From Gigaspora margarita (taxonomy: Eukaryota > Glomeromycota > Glomeromycetes > Diversisporales > Gigasporaceae): 64,000 bases of DNA. The stretch covers positions 341,947 through 405,946 of the forward strand of contig WTPW01000328.1 in NCBI GenBank assembly GCA_009809945.1. The letters run 5' to 3'. The translations under genes and the position numbers were made by a program. A model generated the notes under the pieces. That model was not told where the DNA came from. It was given only the letters and a program-made list of their open reading frames with translations, and ran no database searches. Each line of letters begins with the position of its first letter. Positions within the stretch are counted from its first letter, which is position 1. This document shows, in pieces, positions 1 to 10,748 of this stretch.

Positions 1-366
1 CTTTGAATATTAATAAAGTACTGGCAAGACTGTTTAAGATGAAAAATATATATACATAGTATATCTCTAATTTGTTAATTTTCTAACTTTAAAGATTACA
101 TTATGTTATAGGTAAAAATTAATTATTTTTCTACTTAAATTTATTATTAAAAAAGTAAAATAATCAAAAAAAATTAAAAAATTTAATAAAAATTAAAAAA
201 TATTAATTTATAAATTTATTTTTTTTTTTAAATGTTGTATAATTATACATTTATTCTACTAAAATATAAGATTCCTTATACACTTTATTTAAAGTGGTGT
301 TGGAAGCGAGATTTTTCGCTACATAAGGCAATTAATTATTCAATAAAAACTATAATAATTTTCATT
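1..366. other. AT-rich gene-free stretch
   Basis: Almost pure A/T with long A and T runs. I see no coding region with recognisable residues, no RNA gene and no repeat partner elsewhere in the window. Confidence 0.6.
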
Positions 367-505
367 TTACCGTATAAGCGCGAAATAACGCTCATGAGTG
401 TTATTTCGAATAATGAATGACCTGAATTGAATTAACTGAATTAAGCTTAATTTAGGCCAAAATTCAAATTTACACCCTGTGCATTATTTCGCGCTTATAC
501 GGTAA
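367..505. mobile_element. Short MITE, family Y, copy 1
   Basis: A 139 bp non-coding unit bounded by a perfect 22 bp inverted repeat (367-388 and 484-505) that begins TTACCGTATAAGCGCG. A diverged relative lies at 35722-35829; the two share both termini and the internal string TTAATTTAGGC. The size and structure are those of a miniature inverted-repeat transposable element. I could not define a target duplication or assign a superfamily. Confidence 0.75.
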
Positions 506-518
506 GCATATCTTTCTG

Positions 519-580
519 ATATGAGTGCGTGAGAGTGAAAATTAAATTGGTTTCCAGGTTTCACTCTCACGCACTCATAT
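519..580. repeat. Perfect hairpin, 22 bp arms
   Basis: Positions 519-540 are exactly complementary to 559-580, with an 18 bp spacer. The arms contain ATGAGTGCGTGAGAGTGAAA. It lies 13 bp from a MITE. It could be the core of a tiny foldback element or a transcribed hairpin; no terminator or RNA gene function can be shown. Confidence 0.8.
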
Positions 581-985
581 ACATTTTTTGTTTTACACTA
601 AACTTTGGCAAATTGTACTAAATAATCTTTTAGCAAAATGCGTAGAATCTAAATTAGAACTAGTCTAATAAAGTTAATTTGACCAATATCGTTTAATAGG
701 AATGTTCGTGTCCTAACAACTCGTGATCTAATGATCTCGTTCAAAAGATTTAATTTTAATCCTTCATTACAATGGTAGTCGAAGGTACTGCACAACTTGA
801 AAAAAAAATTTAAATTCGTATATTCTTTAACAGTAAGCAATTTTGAAATAATTTCTTTATATTTAAACTAATAATAATTAATTCTCAGTTTTTCATCAAA
901 GGCTCTACCTACAGAGTCGTTTATTGACTTCAGTTTATTATTTATGACACAAGTAGAACAATAATTTTTGTTTACTTAAATTGAT
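581..985. other. Gene-free stretch downstream of TPR gene
   Basis: AT-rich sequence beyond the stop codon of the TPR gene. It presumably contains that gene's 3' UTR. No conserved feature was seen. Confidence 0.5.
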
Positions 986-3639
986 TTAACTATGTCGTAT
1001 GATGGTTTGAAATATACAATTTTTTATACCCACAACCTTTTTTATAACACATTCGCGAAAGTTTGACGTTTCACGAAACCTGAGACAGAGATTAATTTTT
1101 AATGCTTTTTTGAAGTCTAATAGTGCATCGTTATATTGTCCAAGCCTATATAATACTTTTCCACGCATGTTTAATGACAGTGCATTATTAGGTTCTATTT
1201 CGAGTGATTTTGATAAGTTTACAAGTGCTTGACCATATTGGCCAAGTTTATATAATACAGACCCACGCATACTTAATGTCAGAGCATCATTCGGTTCTAT
1301 TTCGAGTGATTTAGAGAAATCTGAAAACGCTTCTCTGTAATATTTTAGCTCTTTATAAATGGCACCCCGATTATTAAGTGCAAACAAATTATTTGGCTCA
1401 ATTTCTAACGTTTTATTGAAATTTGACATTGCTTGGTCATATTTCTTTAACATTTTATAAATGGCACCCCGATTATTAAGTGCAAACAAATTATTTGGCT
1501 CAATTTCTAACGTTTTATTGAAATCTGACATTGCTTGGTCATATTTCTTTAACATTTTATAAGTAACTCCTCGAATTTTAAGTGCATCAACTTCATCTGA
1601 TTCAATATCTAGCGCTTTACTCAAGTCTTCAAGCGATTTTTCATATTGTCCCAACATACGAAAAGAATCCCCACGACTTATGAGTGCAAACACATTATTC
1701 GAATCTATTTCCAATGCTTTATTTAAATCTGAAATTGATTCTTTATAAAGACCTAATTGGCGAAGTGTGGCACCCCGCTCACCAAACAAATCAGTGTCAG
1801 TTTGTACAATTTCCAATGCGTTGTTTAAATCTGCAAGTGATTCATCACAACGTCCTAAAAGTCTAAAAGAAGCGCCACGATATTTAAGTGAAAATGCGTC
1901 ATTTGGCAAAATTTTTAATGCATTATTTAAGTCAACAAGCGATTCTTCAAGATTATTCAATTCATAATGAGTTGCTCCCCGGTTACTAAGTGTAAACGCA
2001 TCATTTGGTTCAATTTCAAATGATTTATTTAAATCTGATAGCGCTTCTTCATACCGTCCCAACATTCGATAAGTAGCTCCACGACATCTAAGCGCATCAG
2101 CGTCTTTTGGATTGATTTCTAAAGCTCTATTCAAATCTGTAAGCGATTCATCATAATATCCTAATAATCGATATATATTTCCGCGAACGTAAAGTGCAAA
2201 TATGTAGTTTGGTTCAATTTCCAACACTTTGTTCAAATCTATAAGCGATTCATCATAATATCCTAACATTTGATAAGTGGCCCCACGAATTGCTAGTGCA
2301 TCAGCAATGTCTGGATTAATTTCTAATATTCTATTTAAATCTGCAAGTGATTCTTCATAGCAATCTAAATCATAATAGATATATCCTCTGTTTCCAAATG
2401 CGTCAGAATAATTTGGATTGATTTCTAGTGCTCTATTCAAATCTATAAGGGATTCTTCATAATGTTTCATCATTCTATAAGTAGTTCCACGACTTACAAG
2501 TGCAAACACATTGGTTGGCTCAATTTCTAAAGCTTTGCTTAAGTCTATAAGTGATTCTTCATACTGTCCTAACATTCGATAAGTAGTTCCACGACTTATA
2601 AGTGCAAACAAATATGTTGGCTCAATTTCCAGTGCATTGTTCAAATCCGCAAGTGATTCTTCATATCTCTCTAACCTTTGGTAAGTAACACCACGATTGC
2701 TAAGTGTATATTTATCATTTGGATCAATTTTAAATGCTTTATTTAGGTCTATAAGTGATTCCTCATAACGATTCAAACAATAATAAATAAATCCTCGGAT
2801 TTTAAGCGCATCACAATGATTTGGGTCAATATTTAATACCTTATTCAAATCTGTTAATGAATCTTCATATTTGTTCAATTTTCGATAAGTAGCTCCGCGA
2901 TTAACAAGTGCCAACACGTTATCCGGTTCAATTTCTAGTGCTCTATTTAAATCTACAAGAGATTGTTCAAATATTCTCATCATTCGATAAGTTTCTCCAC
3001 GATTTCCAAGTGCAAACACATTATTTGGCTCAATATCCAACGCCTTATTCAAATTTATAAGAGATTCTTCGTATTTTTCCAATTCTCGATAAATATCTCC
3101 GCGACATGCAAGTGCGTGAGCGTTATTCTGGTCAATTTTTAATGCATTATTCAAATCTGCAAGTGATTCTTCATATCTGCTTAACACACGGTAATTTTTC
3201 CCACGAAGTATAAGTGCGGTCACGTTATCTGGTTCAATTTCTAATGCTTTATTTAAATCTATTAACGATTCTTCATATCTTCCTAATATTAGGTAAGTTC
3301 CTCCACGACTTGCTAATATAAACGCATTATCTGGCTTAATTTCTAATGCTTTATTTAAATATATAAGTGATTCTTTATATTCATTTAAATTAAAATAAGT
3401 AAAACCGCGAATGAAATATAGAAATTCGATTTCTAAATTATTATATAATTAAACGTTAAAAAAAGAAAGGTAGCAACAAAATTAAACATAACAAATTCTA
3501 ATAAGTGACCTTTTTTAGGATTTATATATTGTAATCCACTTTTGAGGAAGTCATGATTTATGGATTGCAAATTTTCAATAGAAATTGAAGAAATTATTGA
3601 TTTCACTTTCGTTGAAATAACTAAATGGAAAAAATACAT
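986..3639 (-). CDS. Tetratricopeptide-repeat protein, two exons
   Basis: Predicted 858-aa protein made almost entirely of about 22-24 tandem 34-residue TPR units (consensus RGxTYRxLxxYEESLxDLNKALEIEPNN). TPR superhelices bind protein partners; no catalytic domain is visible. I place the start at the ATG at 3639. Exon 1 runs 3639-3510 and exon 2 3432-986, with a 77 bp GT-AG intron at 3433-3509. The join is in phase and creates a natural TPR boundary, INPKK followed by EIEFLYFIRG. Reading only the long exon would begin at a GTG inside a repeat and lose more than 100 residues. The C-terminal 30 or so residues leave the TPR pattern. Two adjacent repeats are almost identical in DNA (1352-1562). 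It resembles the TPR part of the neighbouring TPR-kinase gene at 7869-10736, so the two are probably paralogous expansions. Confidence 0.88.
1352..1562 (-). repeat. Recent 102 bp tandem duplication inside TPR gene
   Basis: Two copies of a 102 bp unit (1352-1453 and 1454-1555, plus 7 bp) differ at about one base (TTTGAC against TCTGAC). The unit encodes exactly one 34-residue TPR, so the duplication keeps the frame. This is the youngest repeat in the array and shows the array is still changing in length. Confidence 0.9.
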
Positions 3640-3661
3640 ATATATATATATATATATATAA
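3637..3661. repeat. (TA)n microsatellite
   Basis: About 12 uninterrupted AT dinucleotides overlapping the start codon of the TPR gene on the minus strand. Confidence 0.85.
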
Positions 3662-4309
3662 ATTAAATTTATTATAATTTTGTCAATAAATTTAAGATTA
3701 ATTACCTTTATTATTTTTTGATAAATTACATTACGGCTAATTTGGATTGTACCCCAAAATTTAAGGGTATTAACTGATCTGTAGGGGCGGGATTATCGTT
3801 TGGCGGTGTAAATTTTTGTATTACCTATTACAACATAATTGCGTAATTAAAAATAAGTAACGCTTATGATGTAATTTATTGCTTACTATATAATTATAAT
3901 TATCGTTATTACATTTCTTTTACTTTCGGGTGAAATTTTTCTCTATAAATGCAGTATATTTAGGTGCCTTTGTATAAATCGATCCTGTCTATAATGATAA
4001 TCGTTCATATAATAACGAATTTATCGATATTTTCTTATTTAAAGCCATGCATTTAAATCACATACCGATATGATGATAATCGTTTTTTAATTATATTAAT
4101 AGCAATGTTATATAAAATTAATTAAACAAAGTAATATACATATAACGGAATGTTTACATTGATTTATTAGTGATGTACAGTACTCGCAAATTGTAATACT
4201 ATATGAAGTTTTTTTATTGTTCGATTGTAAATCTTATACTTGATCATCATAACCGCAATCATTATTTAAAATATTTTTTATACAATTTCTCTTTCGATTT
4301 AAAATAACT

Positions 4310-6577
4310 ATGGATTCAGAAGAACTTCATGATTATCCTAAAAAACCTGAAATTGAATACAGAAATAGATCTAGTGGCACTTACTATTATATGATTATTT
4401 CTGAAGGTCATTATCCGGCACAATCTATTCTTGCTAAAACTCAAAAAAAAAAAAATAATTGTTATAGAATTCCTGATGATTACAAAGTTGTAGTTAGCTG
4501 GGGTAAAAAAAACAAAATACGAAATGTAACATGTTCTATTAATTACATGTATCACAATATAAATAATAAGGTTCTATTAAAGCCTTGTTTTAAAATTGAA
4601 TTCGGGATACATACAATTGAGTCATGGAAAAGTGCAACTCATGCGGCAAATTTATTCGCTCAGGTAAAAAAGTTTTTTTTTTTTAATATATATTTTTTAA
4701 AATTTACTATATATTAAAAAGCAATTTTTGAAAAGACTTACAACTCTGAAGGAACATCAACATTATCAGGGACAATAGTATTTGGATTACAACTCAGATG
4801 TGTAGAACAAGTTAGAGATTCTCGCCGTAGATCAAATGTTTTTCGCCCTATTGAAACTCTCAGTAATTCAGCTAAAAAGTCTCGAATTAAATATATTGGT
4901 GAAGGAATTCGTGATTTCATTAATAATGAAACAACATATTTAGATCATAAGGATCAATTACAAATAAAGACTCTTACTTTATCAGTTGGCGATCAAGATT
5001 GGATAGTAAAATATTCAAAAGATAAAGCTTTAGAACAACAAAAAAGACTGGCTTATGTTCATGCAATGGATTATAATTATATTTCACGAAATGCTCTTCG
5101 TTCAATGGCAAAAATTACAACAGAGTTAGATCGTGAATATATAATTAGTAATGAAAAACTTAATCTTGATAACTTAATGCAAGGTATTATACCTCTTTAT
5201 GTTACAGATATTAATATAAATACTTCAGCACTATCTGTAATAAATAATGAAGAAATTCACATTGATAATGAGGAAGTAATTCGTGGTATAACTGAGTCAA
5301 TTGGAAAGGCTGGTTATAGAAGTATCAAAAACATTTTAAAATATATAATTCCATTTTACATTGATGAAGGTATATTAGATCCAAATAATCCTTTAATTAT
5401 GTTGCGAATTTCAGGCGATGGTAGAAATGTGGGGCACCAAGTAAAACATGTTATGGTAACATGTTCAATTCTAAATGATATTGATAATTTATGGATACCT
5501 GAACGGCATTATACTGTAGCTTTATATCCTGGTATCGAAGACTATCAACTTTTACAAAAAGCTTTAGCACCATTAATTCAAGACTTACAAGACATTTCTA
5601 ATAATGGAATTGTTGATGAGTTTAATATGAAATGGACTGTCATATTCTATTTTTCATCTGATTGGAAATTTCTCGCTTTATGCCTAGGACTAAATGCTGC
5701 GAATGCAATATATTTTTGTCCTTACTGTAAATGCTCCAAAAAGGAAATAGGATTGTATAATAAACATTGGGACAAAAAAGATATGCATATGCTTCTTAAT
5801 AATCGTAGTTCTTGTCCTGGACATATTCGACAACCACTCTTTTTTATGATACCACTTGAAAATTGGATTCCAGATGAACTTCATATATTGCTTAGAGTTA
5901 CAGACCGTTTATGGAGTTTGGTATTAGCTGAGATTAATATTGATACGAATGAAATTAGAAATATAATTGGCGAAGAAATGAAACGAATTAGTATTATTTT
6001 TAATTTCTGGCAGGATCATAACTCACGTACATGGAAGTTTACTTCATTATCAGGAGATAAAAAGCTTAAAATGCTTTGTGAATTTGATCTTACTAAGCTT
6101 TTTAGTCAACAAAGAGCTATACTCATTCGACAACTTTGGGATGAATTTTATGAACTTTATATGTTATTGCTTAATACTAAAACTACTGCAGATGAATTTG
6201 AAAACAAGGCAAAAAAATGGATAGAACTATTTTTAACACCAACTTCAGGAATACCTAATTCACCAGGTTTTATTAAAGGACTTTATAAACCATCTGACAT
6301 AACACCTTACATGCATCTTCTTTGTAATCATATTTCGAATATGATTCAGAATCATAGCAAATTAGGTCTTCAAGCGTTTTCATGTGCTCCAGTTGAAAAA
6401 AAAAACCATCAACAAACAACATACTTTTTTAATAGGACTTTAAAAGATGGTGGAAAAAATAAAACTCAATATTCAGCAATTTTAGAAATTTTACAGCATG
6501 AGAATAGATTATTATATTACATTAAAAATAGAATACCATTAGCTTTTAAAAAACCCAAATATATTCATATGAAGTAG
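4310..6577 (+). CDS. Putative DDE-type transposase, one intron
   Basis: Predicted 731-aa protein. Exon 1 is 4310-4663 and exon 2 is 4736-6577. The 72 bp intron (4664-4735) starts GTAAAA after codon CAG and ends AAAAG; removing it joins 118 codons to 613 in phase, with no internal stop. Acidic residues that could form a catalytic triad are D346 (ISGDGR), D427 (SSDWKF), D498 (PDELH) and the nearby VTDRLW. C446-P-Y-C449 with C451 looks like a zinc knuckle inserted in the core. Similar large proteins with an ISGDGR motif and a CPxC knuckle are, to my knowledge, multicopy in Glomeromycotina and some animals, but I do not know an agreed superfamily name. The position between TIRs and the lack of a cellular-type domain support transposase over a host gene. 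The catalytic assignment is inference. Confidence 0.7.
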
Positions 6578-6658
6578 AAATTATTATTTTATTCTCTAAA
6601 TAAATTAATAAATATTAATACAGTAATTATTTAATAAAATTTATAAAATAATACTTAA

Positions 6659-7294
6659 TTACCTTTGAATTTGATAGCTAATTGAATCTATCTGAAATTT
6701 AATAATAATAAATCCCGTAGAAATGGTATTTTTATGAGCATCAGTTATTGTTTCAATATGCCATTCTACTTTCATTTCAGGCATTTTTTGAATATCAGAT
6801 GTCGATGCAACGTATAACATTACATATGCCTTTTGTTCAAATTCATACCATCGACCACTCCATTCATTGTCTTGCAATATCATTCCCATTGTCGCATCTG
6901 CATTCTGACCTTTAAAAAAACATGTATACTTTCTTTTACAAGGTGAGTAACGTTGAATCCATGACCCAAATATTCCAACAAATTGACTTTCGCTACATGG
7001 TATTTTGATTGTTTGTTTTCCTGTTTTTTTAAAATGAAGTGGCAATCGTTTCTTAATAAAAAATATTAATGTTTCACGAAATTGTTGAATTGCATTTGGA
7101 GGTAAATAAGGAATATCGGATGGTGGTATTTTGTAATCATAGTGTTTGAGGGTTTCATGTTGATAAAGCCCTTTTATACTTTTGAATCGTTTTATTTGAC
7201 ATAAAGTGCATTGGTAAGGCTTAGATACTTTTTGATTTTTGGAACTTTCATTATTTGAATTCGTTATTTCAGCAGAAAGTTTTGTCGAATTCAT
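6659..7294 (-). CDS. C2H2 zinc-finger protein carried by transposon
   Basis: 211-aa protein starting at ATG 7294, convergent with the transposase gene (81 bp between stop codons). Residues of about 27-52 form one classical C2H2 finger: CTLC, then a 12-residue helix region with LYQ, then H-x4-H (HETLKH). The rest (about 60-211) has a basic stretch (KKRLPLHFKKTGKQ) and a C-terminal part rich in aromatic and beta-prone residues that I do not recognise. Inside the element it could be a DNA-binding accessory factor that helps the transposase recognise TIR or subterminal motifs, or a regulator. This is inferred from position only. No frame damage is visible. Confidence 0.65.
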   Translation of the reverse strand: MNSTKLSAEITNSNNESSKNQKVSKPYQCTLCQIKRFKSIKGLYQHETLKHYDYKIPPSDIPYLPPNAIQQFRETLIFFIKKRLPLHFKKTGKQTIKIPCSESQFVGIFGSWIQRYSPCKRKYTCFFKGQNADATMGMILQDNEWSGRWYEFEQKAYVMLYVASTSDIQKMPEMKVEWHIETITDAHKNTISTGFIIIKFQIDSISYQIQR

Positions 7295-7774
7295 AATAAC
7301 TAAACAATAATTTAAATAGCCATTAAAAAAATAATATACGTATAATTAATCAATTAAAAATAATAATTATTTTAAGTCTATCTATTTAATAATAATAATT
7401 ACATTCGTACGTATAAAGTAAGAGGAATTAATTGTTATATGACTAATGACAATCAATAATCTAAATTAAAATATGTGCTGATTAAGCACCTCGCACTGAT
7501 AAGTGCGTGATTGCCCACTCTAATAATTACGCCATTAATAATTATTTTTTTCTGAAAAAAGTAATCGGTTCGAGGGTTGGGTAATCGGTTAGACGGTAGT
7601 TCTCTTTTGTGTTTTTTTATTTTTGGGGACTTTGCAGTGACGTACAAGTCAATTGATTGTCCAACATTTAACAAAGAATTATAATTTTAAGGGGCGTCAA
7701 TAAAATTTGATCAAATTTTACAGTTTTAGTGACTAAAAAAAAGGTCCAAAAAACCAAATTAGCCGTAATGATTA

Positions 7775-7868
7775 CCACTATCTATATGTTGTAATATTAA
7801 GAGGCTGTCACTTCCCGATTGTATATATTCATCTATGTTACCCATTATGTCATGATACACTATTACCA
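7775..7868. other. Junction between transposon and kinase gene
   Basis: Only about 94 bp separate the transposon's right TIR from the last in-frame stop of the kinase gene. It contains repeated CATGATAC strings (7849-7881). The kinase's true last exon may have lain here before insertion. Confidence 0.4.
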
Positions 7869-10736
7869 TTATACCATGATACGCAAAATATTCAACAATA
7901 TTATAAAACTCGAACTATATACAATAATAAACTTACCTAAATTTTTAGGAGCAGGTAAATTTTTAAGATCAAAAGATACACTTTTACAATTATTGGATAA
8001 CAGAGGAATGCTGAAATTAAAATTTAAATGTGCATTTTCATGATTTATTTGATCAAGTTTATTATCAAAATAATGAAGTAGTTCCGCCGCGTTCGGTCGC
8101 TTCACAGGATCTGCATCCCAACATTTTTTCATTATATATTCATACTCAGGAGGTAGCCCTGAAATTTCTTGTGGACGACGACCATTACATATATCTCTAG
8201 CAAGGTAAATATCATAATCGCGACCGTCAAACGGTTTACATCTGGTTATTAGTTGCCACATAATTATTCCCATACTATATATATCAGATGCGGGAGTATA
8301 ATGTTTATTGTAAAGCACTTCTGGAGCAATATATGGCATAATTCCATATACCTGTTCTGCAGGATTTTTATCTGCAGGCCCACAAAACCCAAAGTCACTA
8401 ATATACCATTTTTTCCCATCAGATAGAATATTTCCAGGATGGATATCTCGATGTATCATATCACTAATATGAATATCATTAAGATCTTGAAATAAATTTT
8501 GAAGTAATAAATAAATTTTTTTCCAACTAAAATACTTTTCTTTACTTAATAAAGTGTTAAAATCACCACCTCTCATATATTCTAAAATTAAAATGTATTC
8601 TTCGCTATTTGGATCTTTTGTTATCCCATAACATTTGACTCCAAATCCTCCTTTCGTTGAAAATAAAACATGATTTATTGCCTGTTAATTGGAGAAATGT
8701 CGGATTTAAATAAAAAAGAAAAAGTAGTGACAATACTTAATTAACTACTGTATATAATTGTATAATACCTCTTCAAAAAACTTATGGTTCGGATTATCGG
8801 AATTAAATAATCGTTTTAATACAATTTCACTAGGTCCCGATCTTTTAAATTTTTGAGTTTCATTATTCCAATCATCAATCCACCCATTCACCCATATTGC
8901 TGTATAAATAGAACCAAATCCACCTTTTGTTATATATTTGATATTTTGAAAGTTCTCATAAGGCACCCATTCTATTATTTTACCTGGTACTGGATTTTCA
9001 AGCTGACATTGTTGAATAAGATTATCAATAAATGCATTACCGGACGTCCAATTAACAAATTTGCTTTCAAATTGTTTCCGAATACATTTAAAGCAATATT
9101 TATCTAAGACGTATAACTGAATTCCACAATGTGGACATTTATTAATAATCTGTATTTGATATGTTATGTCACGAACTCTAATTGCTCCTGGATCATTTGC
9201 TTCTAATTCTATTGCTCTTTCCAAATCTGTATGAGACTTTTCAAATCTTTTCATTTCTCCATAAAGCATTCCGCGACATTTAAGTGCAAATACATCATTT
9301 GGATCAATTTCTAAGGTGCTATTTAAATCTGCAAGTGATTCTTCGTAACGATTTAATGTTAAATAGATAGCCCCACGACTTCCAAGTGCAAAAGAATTAT
9401 TTGGCTCAATTTCCAAAGATTTATTCAAATCTACAAGTGCTTTATCAAATTGTTGTAACATTCGATAGACAGCTCCACGGCATGTAAGTGCATATTCATT
9501 ATTTGGTTGAGCATCTAGAACTCTATCTAAATCCACAAGTGAATTCTCATATTGTTGTAACATCCTATAAGTATCACCGCGTCTTTTTAGTATATCAATA
9601 TCATTTGGTTCAATTTCTAAAGCTCTATTTAAATCTGCAAGAGATTCTTCATAAAGTTGTAATTGTATACAAGTTGCGCTGCGACCCTTTAATGCCATTA
9701 CATTGTTTGGTTCAATTTCCAATGCTTTATTTAAATCTGTAAGTGATTTTTCACATTGAAACGACCGCTCATACGTAATTCCACGTCTCACAAGTGCATA
9801 CACATTATTTGGCACAATTTCCAATGATTTATTCCAAATTGTAATCGATTCTTCGTGTCGATCTAAGAGTCGATAAGTCTCTCCGCGACATCTAAGTGCC
9901 ATTATATAATTTTGCTCGCTCTCTAATAATGATTTATTTAAATCAACAAGTGATTCTTCATATATTTTAAATATGCGAGATGCACCTTCGTGATTGTTAT
10001 GTGTTAATACATCATTTGACTCGATTTTTAATGTTTTATTCAAATTTGTAAGAAAATCTTCATAATGATCTAATATTTTATAAATAATTCCTCTAATTCT
10101 AAGTGCATTTGCATAGTCTGGATCAATTTCTTGTGCTTTTTTCAAATCATTATATGATCCTTCAAAATTTTCCATCATACAATAAATAAATCCTCGAATT
10201 TCTAATGCAACCGCCTCATATGGTTCGGTTTCCAATGCTTTATTTAAATCAGCAAGTGATTCTTCTAAACAATTTAATTCATAATAAGAAAATCCACGAC
10301 TCCTGAGTGCAAATGTATCATTTTGTTCAAGTTCTAATACTTTATTTAAATTTATGATTGATTCTTTATATTTACCTAAGAATTGATAGATAATTCCACG
10401 GATTTTAAATGAAAATGTGTTATATGGTTCGATTTTCAACGCTCTATCAAAATCTGTAAAAGATTGTTCAAAATTATTTAATTTATAATGTGTAACCCCA
10501 CGACTTATAAGTGTGAGTATATCACTTGGATCAATTTCTAATGCTTTATTTAAATTTGCAAGTGATTCTTCATATTGCTTAAGTAATTGATAAGTAATCC
10601 CACAACTTCTAATGGTAGATACATTGTTTGGAATAATTTCTAATACATTGTTAAACTTTGCAAGTAATTTTTTGTATAGATCTGAATACTGAAGAATTGC
10701 TTCTTCATCATCAAGTGCACCTATTCCTGTTGACAT
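7869..10736 (-). CDS. TPR-array protein kinase (TKL type), two or more exons
   Basis: Predicted 926-aa protein starting at ATG 10736. Exon 1 is 10736-8769 and exon 2 is 8681-7869. The 87 bp intron (8682-8768, GTATTA to AACAG) joins in phase inside the kinase N-lobe. Residues of about 25-525 hold around 15 TPRs, followed by a zinc-ribbon-like pair (C534-x2-C537 and C-x2-C in YCFKCIRK). The kinase domain has the glycine loop KGGFGS (G605-G608), candidate lysine K641 (VLKRL), catalytic HRD 733-735 (HRDIHPGNIL), DFG at D752 and IAPEVL. All key residues are present, so it looks active. A strong donor, AG|GTAAGT at 7937/7936, near the C-terminus suggests that the final residues after PAPKNLG come from a further exon or from read-through; the transposon inserted just beyond. 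Likely a signalling kinase with TPR partner binding. Substrate unknown. Confidence 0.88.
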
Positions 10737-10748
10737 ATCATCTAACAA

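Larger units (their letters stand above)
3729..7770. mobile_element. 4.04 kb DNA transposon with two genes
   Basis: Bounded by perfect 17 bp TIRs: CATTACGGCTAATTTGG at 3729-3745 and its exact complement at 7754-7770. The direct repeat ATTA flanks it at 3725-3728 and 7771-7774, which suggests a 4 bp target duplication. Inside are two convergent genes: a putative transposase (4310-6577, +) and a C2H2 zinc-finger protein (6659-7294, -). The left non-coding arm (3746-4309) repeats the motif ATAATCGTT or close variants at least four times, possibly transposase-binding sites. The right arm (7295-7753) has TAATCGGTT variants. Perfect TIRs and intact frames argue for recent activity. The superfamily is not clear: 4 bp duplications occur in Sola, Ginger and Chapaev groups, but I cannot match the protein to any of these with confidence. 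Confidence 0.85.

Noticed and set aside
986..3430. Regular spaced repeats that could suggest a CRISPR-like array
   Set aside because: The 102 bp period is the DNA of 34-residue TPR units in one long open frame; there are no identical repeats with unique spacers.
4721..4735. Alternative intron acceptor at the AG before position 4721 in the transposase gene
   Set aside because: Using it puts exon 2 in a frame that soon meets a stop; the AG at 4734-4735 gives a continuous in-phase frame.
4310..6577. Assignment of the transposon gene to Sola, Ginger, Chapaev or KDZ
   Set aside because: The 4 bp duplication alone is not diagnostic and I cannot match the protein motifs to these families by eye; left as an unplaced DDE candidate.
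7560..7595. GGTTCGA string that resembles a tRNA T-loop
   Set aside because: No acceptor, D or anticodon stems can be folded around it. The TAATCGGTT words repeat because it lies in the transposon arm.
9488..9742. Plus-strand open frames opposite the TPR genes (also 1684-1967)
   Set aside because: They are antisense shadows of the TPR repeats; their composition follows the 102 bp period of the real gene.
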